A stretch of DNA of 64,000 nucleotides from Calliopsis andreniformis (GCF_051401765.1 NW_027480432.1:11178501-11242500); one strand, 5' to 3'. Shown: positions 1 through 11,258, numbered from the stretch's first letter. Notes: generated by a model from the sequence alone, not told the origin. Numbers and translations: made by a program.

Positions 1-1329
1 ATGGAAAATGTAATATCGTATTCAAGCAAATAGAAGTGACCTTTAAGTCCTCGAAGCTTCTTCACTTCTGAAAAGGTGCATCTACTACTCAATCATTGCT
101 GCATTCCAATCTCGACTGAAATAGAAAAGCTAGATTCCTAATTTATACCTGCACATTTTATTTTACAATAAATAATATAAGGTTGTTTGTGAATACAACA
201 AGAAAACAGATGTTAAACAAGCATAAAACGAAATGCGAGAAGGGAAATAGATACACTAGTGTTTGTTGAATTGCTATATTGACATAATCGTATCTTTTCG
301 GAATGGAAGAAAATATTTCACATGTATTAACAGGTCAGCACGACAATTCTCATATCTTTTTTACACGAGTCGAAATGTTTCCATTCATCGCACATATTTT
401 CATTTCTGTATTTTCAACTTTTGATGCTCTCACGTTTCTTCCATTTCTCTCCCTATATCAAACGCATAGGACACGTTTCATACTTTCAATCTTTTTCTGG
501 GAACGTCGCTCCTTTCTTGGAATTGAGTGGCGTAAAACTCATTTGGTCTGAATTACTAATTTAAGTTATTTAGGTAACTTCAATATTCTTACAGAAACGA
601 TCAAATGACAAGTGAAAAGTATCTACAAGGGATTCATTGTGAAATTTTTATCATAATCTTGACGCTGGCATACAATCGATCATAAAAATATTCGGACACT
701 GGTATAATTTGACGTTAATGTTCTGCATTTACAGTGAACATATAATAAACAGAAAAGACATTATCCTATGTTGCACAATGTAATTTGTGGGTAATAAAAA
801 TGCAAAGACTTTTCATTCATAAGCTATATCATCAATGAGATAAGGTTAGCTAAGGATGAAATCATTTCCAGTGGCAATGAAATGGAAGACTTTTCACGAT
901 GATAGAACAATCAAACTCTAGAATAATACATTGCGGTCGTATTTTTTTTATTATTTTCCTTGGCTTTAATATCGTCTGCTTTACTTTTCCTTTTCATCCA
1001 TTCCGCTTGTGCTCCCCCCTTCTTTCCTTTTCACAGACAAGAAGCAACTTACATGTTTTATTTCTCTTACTTGTTACTTTTTTCTCGTGTGTCTTCGGTG
1101 GTTCTCTCCAGATGGCAAAGAGCTATGGTCAACGTAACTAATATCTAAATTGCTTCTCTAATGTGCAGTTCCTTTTTTTTATCTTGAGATAACAAATTGA
1201 ACAATTAGTAGACAGGTAAGAGCGAAGGCATGAAAGCGAAACGAATTGTTAAGAAAATTTATTATCTACAATTAACGCCTTTTTAAACCGTGTTTCATTG
1301 TAATATTTTCACATTGCCATGATTGTATG
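1..1329. other. A+T-rich stretch, no gene seen
   Basis: Only short chance open frames are present, up to about 80 codons, and none resembles a known family. The part around 900-1,120 is rich in T and C on the plus strand. I see no convincing splice sites, repeats or RNA gene here. Confidence 0.6.
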
Positions 1330-1881
1330 TCTATAATTTAAAAATGATATTTTGGAAGATAGGTACTGGAAACATCTTCAGTAAACAAAGTTCATATGCA
1401 CATATGATCGGAAATGTTAGACGTTTTTCTGCTAGACGCTATTTTATATTAAATATGGTGTGGTACTTTTTGTAAAATCCATGGCCGCCACTTTGTCTAA
1501 AACAGGGTAGCCAGACACCGGGACAAGATGGCTGCCAGTAAGATTATAGGGTGAGTTTACTACAAACAATGTAGCCAGACACCTTGAGGTACCCTCACCC
1601 TTTACTCTATTGTTATTTTATTATTTAATTTAGTTTATTTAGTTTATTACTGACTACCCTATTTGAAAGGCCAATTAAGACTATCTCTGGACCCAATAGG
1701 ACCTTAAAAGGAATAACAAACTATGGAGGCAAGTAATGGGTCAGTATTTTACGCGATATAAATTAGCATGCAACTAAAAAACTATACGTTTAGGAGCATA
1801 TGTGCATATGAACTTTTTTCATTGTCTACATATATAGAACTTACTCTGCATAACAAGTTCTATATTTTGTGATACACCCTC
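1330..1881. mobile_element. Inverted-repeat DNA element, family A
   Basis: The two ends are inverted copies of each other. The clearest pairing is the segment around 1,389-1,410 (core TTCATATGCACATATG) with its reverse complement at 1,798-1,816. The right half (1,690-1,880) resembles the right ends of the elements at 55,464-56,260 and 58,460-59,784, sharing a sequence like GGATAACAAACTATG followed by GTGCAT..GAACTTTTTTCATTGTCT. The outer limits are approximate. No transposase is visible, so it is non-autonomous. Confidence 0.6.
1503..1661. mobile_element. Possible small hAT-like insertion inside family A element
   Basis: The segment begins CAGGGTAGCCAGA and ends with TGACTACCCTA, which gives short inverted ends of the hAT type. 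The 13-mer GTAGCCAGACACC occurs twice (about 1,507 and 1,570). The flanking 8-mers agree only partly, so the target duplication is not convincing. The same end sequence, GGTAGCCAGATT, bounds the better supported element at 54,436-54,956. Confidence 0.3.
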
Positions 1882-1882
1882 C

Positions 1883-2665
1883 GTTTCGATGAAACTTTAA
1901 AAGTGTGTAAAAAGGGGAAAAATAAGGGGCACATTTTTTCAGCTGTGACAGCTCAAATGTAAGGGATGAATGTACCTTCTAAAGTGAAGGTAAAAAACCT
2001 ATTTCTACAAATAATTGGAAAATTGGATATTATAGACAAGAAATAGTAAATTAGAAAATGGCGTGGCTGCTAGAGGTAGAATAGTATAGCGTAAGTAAAA
2101 CTTTCAAAAAATCATAAATGGCGCTTTTGTATCTAGAAAAGCGTTACTTTTTCTAGAAACCATGAAGAGTAGTTTCAACCCGCGAATATTAATTTTGGAA
2201 AATTAGGATAATTATATGTTTACGAATTATAATTTGCCAATTGTACCGCTGAATTTTCGATTCAAAAAGATTCATTGTGCAAAAAAATATTTTTTAAAAA
2301 GTGTTCTTTCAGGTATAAGAGCACCATCTACAATTTTTCGAAATTTTCACTTAAAGTAAATGTCCCAGTGGTCGACTATGCCTCAATACCTAGACACTAG
2401 CGGTAATTTTATTGAATTTTAGGCTTAAGTTCTAATGTATTAGGTATATCTAATTAAAAATAAGAACCAGTGTCACAAAATAGTATCCTCAGTTTTTGTG
2501 ACTTCATAATTAAAGTATTGGAACATGCAAGGTTAGGTTGTCTACTTATTAGAACATTTGATATTTTAAGCGTTCAAGTGTAGGGGCAATTTACTTTAAC
2601 CTTATTTTTGCTCTGTCTATACACTTATGAAGTTTCATCAAACTCAAAGGACATTTTGCGAATGT
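1883..2665. mobile_element. Inverted-repeat DNA element next to family A
   Basis: The left arm (about 1,886-1,930, containing GATGAAACTT, AAGTGT.TA and AAAAATAAGG) pairs with its reverse complement at about 2,600-2,650. It directly follows the element ending at 1,881, so the two are back to back. No coding remains were seen. Ends are approximate and no target duplication was identified. Confidence 0.5.
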
Positions 2666-2810
2666 TAATTACGAGTGTCGACGCGAAATAAATCTTTTCC
2701 AATACTGTCTTTGCGAAAGAAGACTTACCTACCTTATTCATATTTCAAATGAACGAAATATACTCCGATTACATTAATTTTCACTCATTCTTATGCACCA
2801 TAATTTTTTA

Positions 2811-3161
2811 ATAAATCTTCCCCATCGATAATTACTATAAACAATCGAAATGTACCTTCCTCGCCGAGAATTGCTATATACGAACAACAAAAATTTCGAT
2901 CATGAATAAACATTATGAGTGACCGAAATGAATTCCTTTCATTGATAACTGTTATGAGCAACTGACATATATTTCTGTTATCCATAATAGTTATGAGCGA
3001 CCGAAATGAATTTCCATCGTCCATTATTGCTGTGGGCAACCGAAATGAATTTCTCTTATCGATAACTGTTATGAGCAACTGAAATAAATTTCTTTTACCG
3101 ATAACTGTTATGAGCAACGGAAATAAATTTCTCTTATTGACAATTATTATCCTTATGCAGA
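2811..3161. repeat. 39-bp minisatellite, nine units
   Basis: Nine tandem units of 39 bp can be laid end to end. A typical core is TCGATAACTGTTATGAGCAA. The units have diverged but keep the same length. Because 39 is divisible by three and no unit gained a stop, the minus strand is open for 134 codons (3,195-2,791) and encodes a 13-residue repeat, for example NSFRSLITIMDNR. The amino-acid units differ greatly and resemble no family I know. I think this is a non-coding tandem repeat with a by-product frame, though a coding role is not excluded. Confidence 0.85.
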
Positions 3162-3239
3162 CATATGTCGAAATATGCAAGATATACCTCTGCAAAACAT
3201 ATGTAGCAAAATTTAATTCTTGTAGTTTAAACTACATTA

Positions 3240-3510
3240 CGTTACAACTTGTGTCGCTCCGACTAAAGGCCTAAGGGACTCCTCAGGATTTCCCCTGTAT
3301 TCCCTTTGAGGGTTTAATCTAGCTGCAAGCAGCCACTAGCGATCCAGAGCCAAGGCAGAACGAATTAGCCTTCATTCGTACCAGAATCATTGCAATGAGT
3401 ACGGAAGACATCACTTGACCGTCATGGCTGTAAGGAGTTTTGTTCTTGACTATATTTAATATGGAGTGGACGACACCAAAGCCACTCCAATGGGACCTAA
3501 CCTGTACAGT
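3240..3510. other. G+C-richer island of unknown nature
   Basis: This stretch is clearly less A+T-rich than its surroundings and contains a short hairpin (GGAGTGG ... CCACTCC, about 3,463-3,488). No open frame or transposon signature is recognisable. It could be an old retroelement piece, a conserved non-coding segment or an exon. Confidence 0.3.
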
Positions 3511-3939
3511 AGGTCACAGTAGTTTTTTCTAAATTATTAATGGTAAAACTGTGAGATTAATTCATAAGATTTATTAAAATTATCAAGATTAATTTATAGA
3601 TCCAAAATCAATACGGAAAACCCTTCAAAATATCGGTAACATAATTTGAAATTTATACTTGATTTGCAAGAAGTAAAATGTACGTTTAAGTATTTACAGT
3701 CTAATTTCTTTTTCTCAGTTTAAATAGTTTGATCCCAATTATTTTGTTTGAATTTTGCCAGTTCATTCTCGCCCTAGTAACTTCAACTGATTTTTCATGA
3801 TTTTATATGCTGTAATTGGATACGCTTCATGATTTTATACTCGAGGTTGAAGTTGGTGCAATGGTATGTTATGAAGAGCCACACTCAACGTTGGACTGCA
3901 AAAGGTTAACATGTTTATACATGTGTTGTAATATTCATA

Positions 3940-4650
3940 AAAATAATTTTTTAATGGTCCCTGGAAAGATTCAAAAATAGGTTTATATAAATATCAAATA
4001 TTTCTGTAAACGTTCAGATTGCAATGCTTCTTTAGCTACTTCAATTGACAATGCTTCCTTTTCATTGAAAGATTCAATAATGTCCTGCTTGTATTTAACA
4101 ATAAATGCACACTATATAAGATTGCTGCTGCCAATTACGTTCCCGAGTTTCTTGAAAGAAATTCTAGTGATAGTAGAAGATTTAACAATTTGTTTTTGTA
4201 GATTTTGATGAATAACAGTGCTTCCAAAAATATTCAGTTCATTTACTGCCGGGAATTGTAGTCATTTTTCTTTCATCAGTTTATTTAATCCATGCACCAA
4301 ACATTGTACGCGCAATATATTTAGGTAAAATATCTTCAAATGCTTTTCAAATTTTAACATAAACGCTATAGTGTCTCTAACAAAGAGCAATACTTTTTCT
4401 TCGCCTCCACTGGGCTGTAGTATCCTCATGGTAGAATTCACAAAAGGTGCAATATTTGCATGATGTGTTTCTGGTAACTGCTTACCGGCTACCAAATGGG
4501 GTTGCATTTTTCATTTTCGTAAAGTTTGTCCACAACAAAATTTGCTACATACCGACCAGTCACAGGTGCTGTTTCATTCAAAAATATCCACACATTATTA
4601 TGGCCAACATCTTGTCGAATATTTTGAATGACATTGTAGCATTCGCCCTA
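3940..4650 (-). pseudogene. hAT-type transposase relic (CGBP1-like, DUF659 region)
   Basis: Reading right to left, the frames recall the hAT-derived proteins related to CGG-binding protein 1. First comes a segment with VWIFLNETAPVTGRYVANF (about 4,610-4,540), where such proteins have a D-E-T-T-D motif followed by GRYVANF. Next is an 81-codon open stretch (4,507-4,262) with EEKVLLFVRDTIAFMLK and a CLVHGLNK motif. Then come GTxLAAAILY (about 4,130) and a helical tail with KEALSIEVAKEAL (about 4,050). The pieces lie in different frames with stops, and the first acidic catalytic residue appears as N. No terminal repeats were found. The family match is from memory of motif patterns, so the order of motifs is the main support. 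Confidence 0.75.
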
Positions 4651-4699
4651 GTAATTGTTGCGAACCGTAAAATCGTTTGAAATATTTCAGGAGTGTAAT

Positions 4700-5222
4700 A
4701 TCAAAACTGGGTATATCCACCATAAACAATTAAAAAATATTTAAGAAATTTTATTTTTTAATATATACGATGAAAGAGACATATTTTTTGCTAAACGTAA
4801 TATTAACAATAATGTAAATTATTATACAACACCAGAAAAATTAGTTTCATAATTTTTGAAATATTAATGATACATTTTTTGACGTAACTACTTTTTATAA
4901 TGACCCTTGGGCACAACCAGATTTGACTGTAGAACATAAGAACGTAACTAGTTTTATTCCTAACTTGTAATTGCGGAATAAATCCAGAATAAGAATTAAC
5001 TTCCAAAATTAAATCCTTATTGGTATATCGAAACAAAGATAGTTGTGTATTTTTTAAGAAAATTTTCACACTTTATTGTTCAAACATTTCCAAGGCATAT
5101 TAATAGCCACCATAGATTGACTCATAAATATAAATATTAGCTTCCAAATATAAAAATTATTCCTTGAACAACTTGCTTCATTTTGTCTTTCATTTGTATT
5201 TGTTACGCGCGAAGGGGTTACT
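4700..5222. other. A+T-rich spacer
   Basis: Between the transposase relic and the small hAT element I see no repeat, RNA gene or coding trace. An 88-codon minus-strand frame (5,069-4,803) matches nothing I recognise. Confidence 0.5.
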
Positions 5223-5547
5223 GCATAGAGCAGAGATTCTCAACTTGTTTCTTTGTCGCGCCACACTTTTAACGATTTCAAAATTTAACGGCACACAAAA
5301 TTTTTTTATGGATTTAAATACCTAGTCCTGTTAAAATAATTTGTACATTTTCTTTTCAAATTATATTATTTAATATTTCAACATATTCATATATATAAGT
5401 ACTTTTCATTAATTTAAACTTTACTCGTAATAAAAAAAGCAATATAATTTTTACTATATACATATCTAAAATTTGGCGGCACACTTTAAGAATTTGGCGG
5501 CACACAGAAGTGCCGCGGCGCAGTGGTTGAGAATCACTGGCATAGAG
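5223..5547. mobile_element. hAT mini-element with perfect 8-bp target duplication
   Basis: The element spans 5,231-5,539. It starts CAGAGATTCTCAAC and ends with the inverted form GGTTGAGAATCACTG. The next bases inward, such as CGCGCCACAC on one side and GTGCCGCGGCGC on the other, are also typical of hAT ends. It is flanked on both sides by the identical 8-mer GCATAGAG (5,223-5,230 and 5,540-5,547), the exact signature of hAT insertion. The 309-bp core has no transposase, so it was mobilised by another element. The intact duplication suggests a fairly young insertion compared with its neighbours. Confidence 0.93.
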
Positions 5548-6465
5548 TGTATAATGTACTGTGCATGGATTTGTCCGAGCAATGGAAATGTGTCCCTAGT
5601 AGACTTTAGGATTGTCGACACTCTAATCCCATACAGGCCCTTTCACAGAGACCAGATCAAAACTTCGATGTGGCGTTTAAAATTAATTTGCAACTGAAAA
5701 ACACATACAAAAAAAAATAAATAACTCATATACGAAAAGCAATAAAATAATATATTATTAAATTAAATTTCCAACACTTATTTTAAGCAATAAACAACTC
5801 AAAATTCTATATAATTGATAAGCAAAAGAAATACTGGAATTTTGGAATTTATGAAGCTTAAAATAACAATAATCGCGATTACGAAAAAAAGAAAAGGGAA
5901 ATATTACAGTAAAATAAAATAAAATACATAAATTGCGTTTATATCAAAACAAAAGAAATCAGCACATAATACGCGGCCCGCATTTACCCGGCCTAAGTGA
6001 CCGCAAGGACACTATCCATATCCACAGTCTCCTTCCAGCCTGTTGATCATATAAGGCAATCACGTGTTTAATATATTAGAAATCGAAATTGTCAAAATTA
6101 ACAAAAATCAATACAAAACCAAATCAATATCATGTATAAAACCAATAGGAAACCAATATTTAAGGAATAAAAGTAACTCATGCAACTAAAGAAGTCAAAA
6201 TCTCAATTTCCTTCGTTAGTCAAAAGTCATGTCCAATAAACAAAGCCAGTGGTTGTTACATCAATCATCCAATCCTCAATCCCAATCAAGTCCAAACACA
6301 GAGCCTTGTTGTTATATAAAGAGTGATGTCTGGATAAAATGATGTAATTAATGGAAATAAAGAGAATACACGCGAAAATCTTTTCGAAAAAAGCTATTGC
6401 AATGAAATTTGAAGGACTAATACAGGAAGAATAGAAAAATTAATTAGACCCACGATCTTTCGTCA
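5548..6465. other. A+T-rich stretch with a short G+C-rich patch
   Basis: The region is A-rich to about 5,960. A patch at about 5,970-6,065 (GCGGCCCGCATTTACCCGG and following) is much richer in G and C. I cannot assign the patch to any family. No gene is seen. Confidence 0.4.
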
Positions 6466-6647
6466 CGTACCTCGCAACTTGCCGACGAAGAGTGATAGAT
6501 AACGGAAGCTAGAATAAGCAAGATTCTTCGCGAATCACCAATGCATCGATCCTCTGCAATATCAGTGAAAGATCCTGACGAGTCAGGTGAGGTATCATCA
6601 CGGCAGCCATCGCGCGATTTGTCAGTTTGTATCTCGATATATCGCAT
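6466..6647 (-). other. Possible exon with a good 5' splice site
   Basis: On the minus strand an ATG at 6,647 opens a frame that runs without a stop into a strong donor-like sequence, GAG followed by GTACGTGA, at about 6,467-6,459. The predicted residues are polar and acidic near the start (TDKSRDGCRDDTSPDSSGS) and are not recognised. The surrounding 6,440-7,290 is less A+T-rich than the flanks. No acceptor upstream is obvious, so it would be a first exon. This is speculative. Confidence 0.2.
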
Positions 6648-7619
6648 TTGTTCTCCTTACAGTTTTCCTTACAATTCACCCATTTATAATTTCCATACAC
6701 ATGCAACATTTTCTCTTGCTCATCTGGATTACCAACGGTCAGTAGTTACTGTAATTAGTATAACAAACTTCATCATTTTCATACTTTCATAGGAAACATT
6801 CGGCATGCTCATCTCGCGAATCCATTGCTCACGCAGTCGTGTTGCTCGCTATTTACTGTTTTTATGTGAGCTCTGGAATTGAGCGTCAAAGGGTTCTCAA
6901 TTCGTCTTTTGGAGCATGTCGTTACACTACAAATCGTTTCCAGAATCAATTATGACCGTGTTAAATAGTGCAAGATGTAGACGCACTTACGTTGCACGAG
7001 CAATTTGCAACAGATGTTAAAGAGCATCACAGACATTTGGAACGACGAAATATAACGCTCTTTGCTCGAACTAGGTGCTTGCATTCTCATTCTCGAAGCT
7101 TCGGAAGAACACACACTCGTACAATACACACATGCTCCCATTCGTATATGCACACACTCGGTATTATCCGACAACGACGATTCCACGGAGAGAATGGGTG
7201 ATACATGGATTAGAATTTTGAATTTTGAACGTCAAAGCAGTAGGATGTGTCTGATTAGGTTAATCCAAAATACAGAGCATCGTTGAAACACACCCCAGCA
7301 GACGTAATGGCCAAAAATTTGCGTTTTGACGAAAATTTTCTGTTTGACACCTAACATATTTATAGCAATAAGTTTGTTATTGCCATTATTTTGTATTATT
7401 TTTAAGGTTGTTATAGTTTATAACGATTCTTTTTAACATGCCTATATTTAAATGCTATTTTTTTCTCCTGCTTATAATTTGTGACATTCGGCAAATTTAT
7501 CGTATTTGTGCGTGAAAAGCACGTAATTAAGTATTTAATCAGCAATTCATACCATTCTTTGAATATGTTAGAACAGTTAGATGCTTTTCAGTTAATCTTC
7601 TCAAGATAGGCTGATTATA
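6648..7619. other. Mixed-composition stretch, no gene seen
   Basis: Composition is relatively balanced to about 7,290 and then becomes A+T-rich. There is a short CACA-rich patch near 7,110-7,160. Overlapping frames of 74-83 codons exist on both strands and look like chance. Confidence 0.4.
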
Positions 7620-8027
7620 AAGATTGTTAGCTGAGATGTTGCCACGCAATATAATTACTTTTTCTACCGAATGCTATTCCAAGGTCTTTTCTAAGATCCT
7701 CATTTTTTATAAACCATAGAGTGCTGACTACTATCTGTACTATAATTAATATTTTTAGTATAACTGTTTGCTGCCGTATTTCAGAGTTCAGTGCCATGAG
7801 TCCATATTAGCTTAATGGTTGCTCTATAAATTAGTACCTTATTTTCTGCACTTAGCTTAAAGCTTCTACTTGTTAAATATCTTATAAATGCTATCTTGGT
7901 TGCGACTTTCTGTAGTACCGAATCTGTTCATCGCATATTTTGCAGTAAACTTCCTCTCCTTCTGCAGTAATACAATTATCTCCCAGCATTTCAATCCTGT
8001 TGGAAACCATTAGACGTTTGCAGTTAT
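7620..8027 (-). pseudogene. LINE reverse-transcriptase relic (Jockey/CR1-like)
   Basis: Minus-strand frames recall the C-terminal part of a non-LTR reverse transcriptase. One segment contains MLGDNCITAEGEE, the place where such proteins read 'LG..I...G.EI'. It is followed in a shifted frame by a long open run with KIAFIRYLTSRSFKLSAENK, then LIYRATIKLIWTHGTEL. The last pattern corresponds to the family's 'Y...LKPIWTYG.E.W' motif. A further shifted piece reads NEDLRKDLGI. Several stops and at least two frameshifts make it non-functional. No poly-A tail or full 5' part was found. Confidence 0.75.
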
Positions 8028-8918
8028 TCAATTTAGGCATCTTCTATATAATTCAATTTTTAATTGCAAGTATTTCACTGTTAACACAACTGATCGATAC
8101 TTGTTACAGAATTAAAGAAATCGCTTGCAATATGATACCCTGCTATTAAGACAGTTTAATAGCAAGGGAACAATACTGAACTAAGATGGTATCTAACAGT
8201 CGGAAAGATATTGATAAGTTCTTAACGACGACAATAATGTTCATCCTTGAGACGACTGACATGATTTGGTCTAAAAGCTTTATGTGTTTCACTTATTCTC
8301 GCACGATAAACTTATACAATAGACTCAAAATACTATGTTTCACATTGTATGATGTACATTTATTGTGTTGTTTTTTAGTCATTCAAGATATTAACTGTTT
8401 CATGAAAAATAATGCTTAACCATTCGAAAAATGCCATTACAAAGGCAAAATATTCAACAACATTTTATTTATATTACAAGTTGTATCAATAATAAAAGTA
8501 AGAATAATTCTCCCAGAAATAACCAAATACTCTGTGTAATCCACATATATATGTAGTTTACAGATAAATTCAAATCCTCTCAAATAGCCCAGAAGTTCGT
8601 CTATAGACAATTCGGAGCTGTAACCTGTCTATTAATTTTAATGTCGTATTATAAATAATGGTAGTAAATAGTAACAGCTAATTTTTATAGAAACCAAAGA
8701 ACTGAACACCTATACGTTGCTCGAGTTATCCTCGTTTAATGTACTAGTCTCTAGTACTCTTACAAATATTTTCCTCTTTCACTCTATCTTTACTCTATAT
8801 TATTTCAATTTGGAGACTATTATTATACCCAAAAACAGTGTGTCATACATGTCCTATAAATCTCTGTGTCATTGCAAACTCGTTATCGTTCCACGCTTAT
8901 TCTGTCTCATCTCTACTG
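8028..8918. other. A+T-rich stretch
   Basis: No coding trace or repeat was recognised between the LINE relic and the Tigger-like element. Confidence 0.5.
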
Positions 8919-9946
8919 CAGTCGAACCTCGATAAGTACAATCTCAAGGGAAGAGCTACAATCTTCGAGTTATAGAGGTTTCGACTGTTCGAAGTTTTCG
9001 AGTAAAAGAGGTTTAACATACAAAAATGCAACTTAAAGAGGCTTTGTATTACAGTTAATAATTTGCTGATTATAATGGCTGTAACAAATTTCATTTCAAC
9101 TTAGAAAGTACTAGTGTCTTAGGTTTCCTCTTAGAACTCATTCTATGCATCTCTTTCAGAATTTTACTCAACGTAAATGCAAAGGCGATAATTCCAGACG
9201 ATGATGGGAGATATACGTTCGATTTATGACAAATAACTAAAGCTGGGCCGCTCTGAGACAGGGAAGGGATTTTCCTTTTCCTTTGGTCTACCGTTTCCTC
9301 CCACACCTACCACCACTTTTTTAGGTTTGGCACCCTTTGGTGCTATATGCCCTCCTTTCTACATTTTCACCAGTGGGACATCGATTGTTTATTCGACACG
9401 GGTCGCGAAAGATCTACCTAAAATATGGCTAAAAAGGTAAAGGACGCTTGGTGTACATACCAAGGAATTTAATTTATATATATATATACCAAAGAGAGGC
9501 TGTAGCACTAAAAGATGCTGGGCCTGAAGAAGTCGTGGTGGGTAAGAGAGAAAACGACAGACCGAAGGAAAGGAAAAATCCATTCCTTGTCTCAAAATAG
9601 TCTGACTTTAGTTTGCATGGACATGCATATGGTTAAAAGGTGAAGGGAATGTGTTGTCTTGTTTTCCAGCATTCATTTGTTTGACATGTAGGAACATATA
9701 GCTATAAGTTCGAGTTATAGAAGCGGCGACGACAAAAGTTTAACTTATACAGGTAAACTTCGATTTGTAGAAGTTTGGTTATTCTAAGTTCAAGTTATAG
9801 GGTTAAAAAATTTACCTAAATACATGGTAAATAATTCGAGTTAAAGTAAGCTTTACTTCGATTTACACAAGTTTTTATAGCGGAGCGGGAAGGAATGTAT
9901 AAAGTGTTTGTCTTATAGAGGTTCTCGAGTTAAAAAGGTTCGATTG
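8919..9946. mobile_element. Tigger/pogo-like DNA element
   Basis: The left end CAGTCGAACCTCGATAA and the right end, read in reverse as CAATCGAACCTTTTTAACTCGA, are inverted copies and match the general form of Tigger-type ends. Related sub-repeats such as CGAGTTATAGAGG recur inside both arms. A TA follows the right end (9,947-9,948); the left flank is TG, possibly a mutated TA. On the minus strand at about 9,157-9,100 a short frame begins MSSKRKPKTLVL, resembling the start of Tigger-type transposases, but it stops at once. The rest of the enzyme is missing. Confidence 0.7.
9246..9612. repeat. Inverted repeat inside the Tigger-like element
   Basis: About 110 bp at 9,250-9,365 (including GAGACAGGGAAGGGATTTTC) is repeated in reverse complement at 9,487-9,605, with a centre containing a short TA run. 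It could be a foldback element inserted in the Tigger-like copy or an inverted duplication of its interior. Confidence 0.75.
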
Positions 9947-10450
9947 TAGTACTTTCAAAAACCCTTATAAACGCCATGCATTTTCTCAGCATACTTTAGA
10001 ATCTCTCCAGAAATTAATCTCTACATTTATTGTCCAGATCGTTGTAGATAAATCTCTTGTGTAAGAAGTCCAACTGATATTTGCAGTACCTCCATTACAC
10101 AGACATACTACGACGACTTACATTTCAATATTGGATGACCACTTATTCTTTACTTTAGTTCTGAGTCACAAAGGGTCAATACTAGAGTTGCCGGAGGAAT
10201 TCCCTTTTTCCCATTTGGGAGTGGAACATATATGTATCAGTTCTATATGGAACATCAAAACAGCGTGTTAAAGCTGAGATGGAAGGATAGAAATACATGA
10301 GTAGTATTAGATTCCTCTCTTTTACGTTCCTTTGAGTGTGATGTGTATGCGTTAGAAGGTGTCGAAAAGAGACAGAGATATATATTTGTACTGTAATTTT
10401 GACTTCGCTGACCTCTTATTGGAAATATACCTAATGCCCAATATGGGGGT

Positions 10451-10802
10451 ATAAGATCTATATAGATCTTATAGATATAGATCTATATATCTATATATCT
10501 ATATATCTATATATCTATATATCTATATATCTATATATCTATATATCTATATATCTATATATCTATATATCTATATATCTATATATCCATATATCTATAT
10601 ATCTATATATCCATATATCTATATATCTATATATCTATATATCTATATATCTATATATCTATATATCTATATATCTATATATCTATATATCTATATATCT
10701 ATATATCTATATATCTATATATCTATATATCTATATATCTATATATCTATATATCTATATATCTATATATCTATATATCTATAAGATCTATATAGATCTT
10801 AT
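10451..10802. repeat. (ATCTATAT)n microsatellite bracketed by palindromes
   Basis: Roughly 38 tandem copies of the 8-mer ATCTATAT fill about 10,473-10,780. There are very few interruptions, two of them CCATATAT units near 10,590-10,615. The array is flanked on both sides by the same perfect palindrome, with core TAAGATCTATATAGATCTTA, at 10,452-10,471 and 10,782-10,801. The palindrome contains the repeat unit and may have seeded the array. Such an array is likely to vary in length between individuals and to be hard to assemble. Confidence 0.95.
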
Positions 10803-10809
10803 ACATATG

Positions 10810-11258
10810 CAGAGTGTGTCTGAACAGCACGACATAACTTTAAGGCGTGATTCTAGACACCAAAATAAAACGAAAATCAAGACTAACGATTTCGCGTTTG
10901 AGGCTTCGTTTACTAGTTAGAAGCGCCTCAAAATTTGGTAGAAATTACCAGAAGTAAGTCTGTGCAAAGGCCTTGAGCAATACTTGCCCACGCCATAGTG
11001 TAGCCCTGACACAAGGGAAAAGAAAGATCATTCACAGTCGAACAGCTGATTTCTTATGTCAAAGCTACACTGTCATGCGGACAACCACTGCTCGAGGTCT
11101 TCGCGCGAGCTTATTCCTGATGATTTCCACCAGATCTTCAGATAATTATAGCTAACAAGCGAAACCTCTAACACAAAATCGTTATTCTTGATTTTCGTCT
11201 TATTTTGGTGTCTAAAATCACCCTTTACAGTTATGCTGTACTGTTCAGAAACATCTTG
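10810..11258. mobile_element. Inverted-repeat element nested in the hAT-like element
   Basis: The left end CAGAGTGTGTCTGAACAG matches the right end in reverse, CAAGATGTTTCTGAACAG. The similarity continues for well over 80 bp through TGATTCTAGACACCAAAATAA. The right flank is TA. It shares the GGTGATTCTA..C motif with family B (20,467-20,855 and 34,214-35,257), so the groups may be distantly related. The 449-bp element has no transposase. Confidence 0.82.

Noticed and set aside
2811..3161. Regular 39-bp spacing considered as a CRISPR array
   Set aside because: There are no distinct repeats and spacers: the whole unit is repeated and diverged, and the surroundings are animal DNA.
7930..8027. 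Minus-strand segment EEVYCKICDEQI considered as a BED-type zinc finger
   Set aside because: The preceding LG..ITAEG pattern and the reverse-transcriptase frame that follows explain it better as part of the LINE relic.
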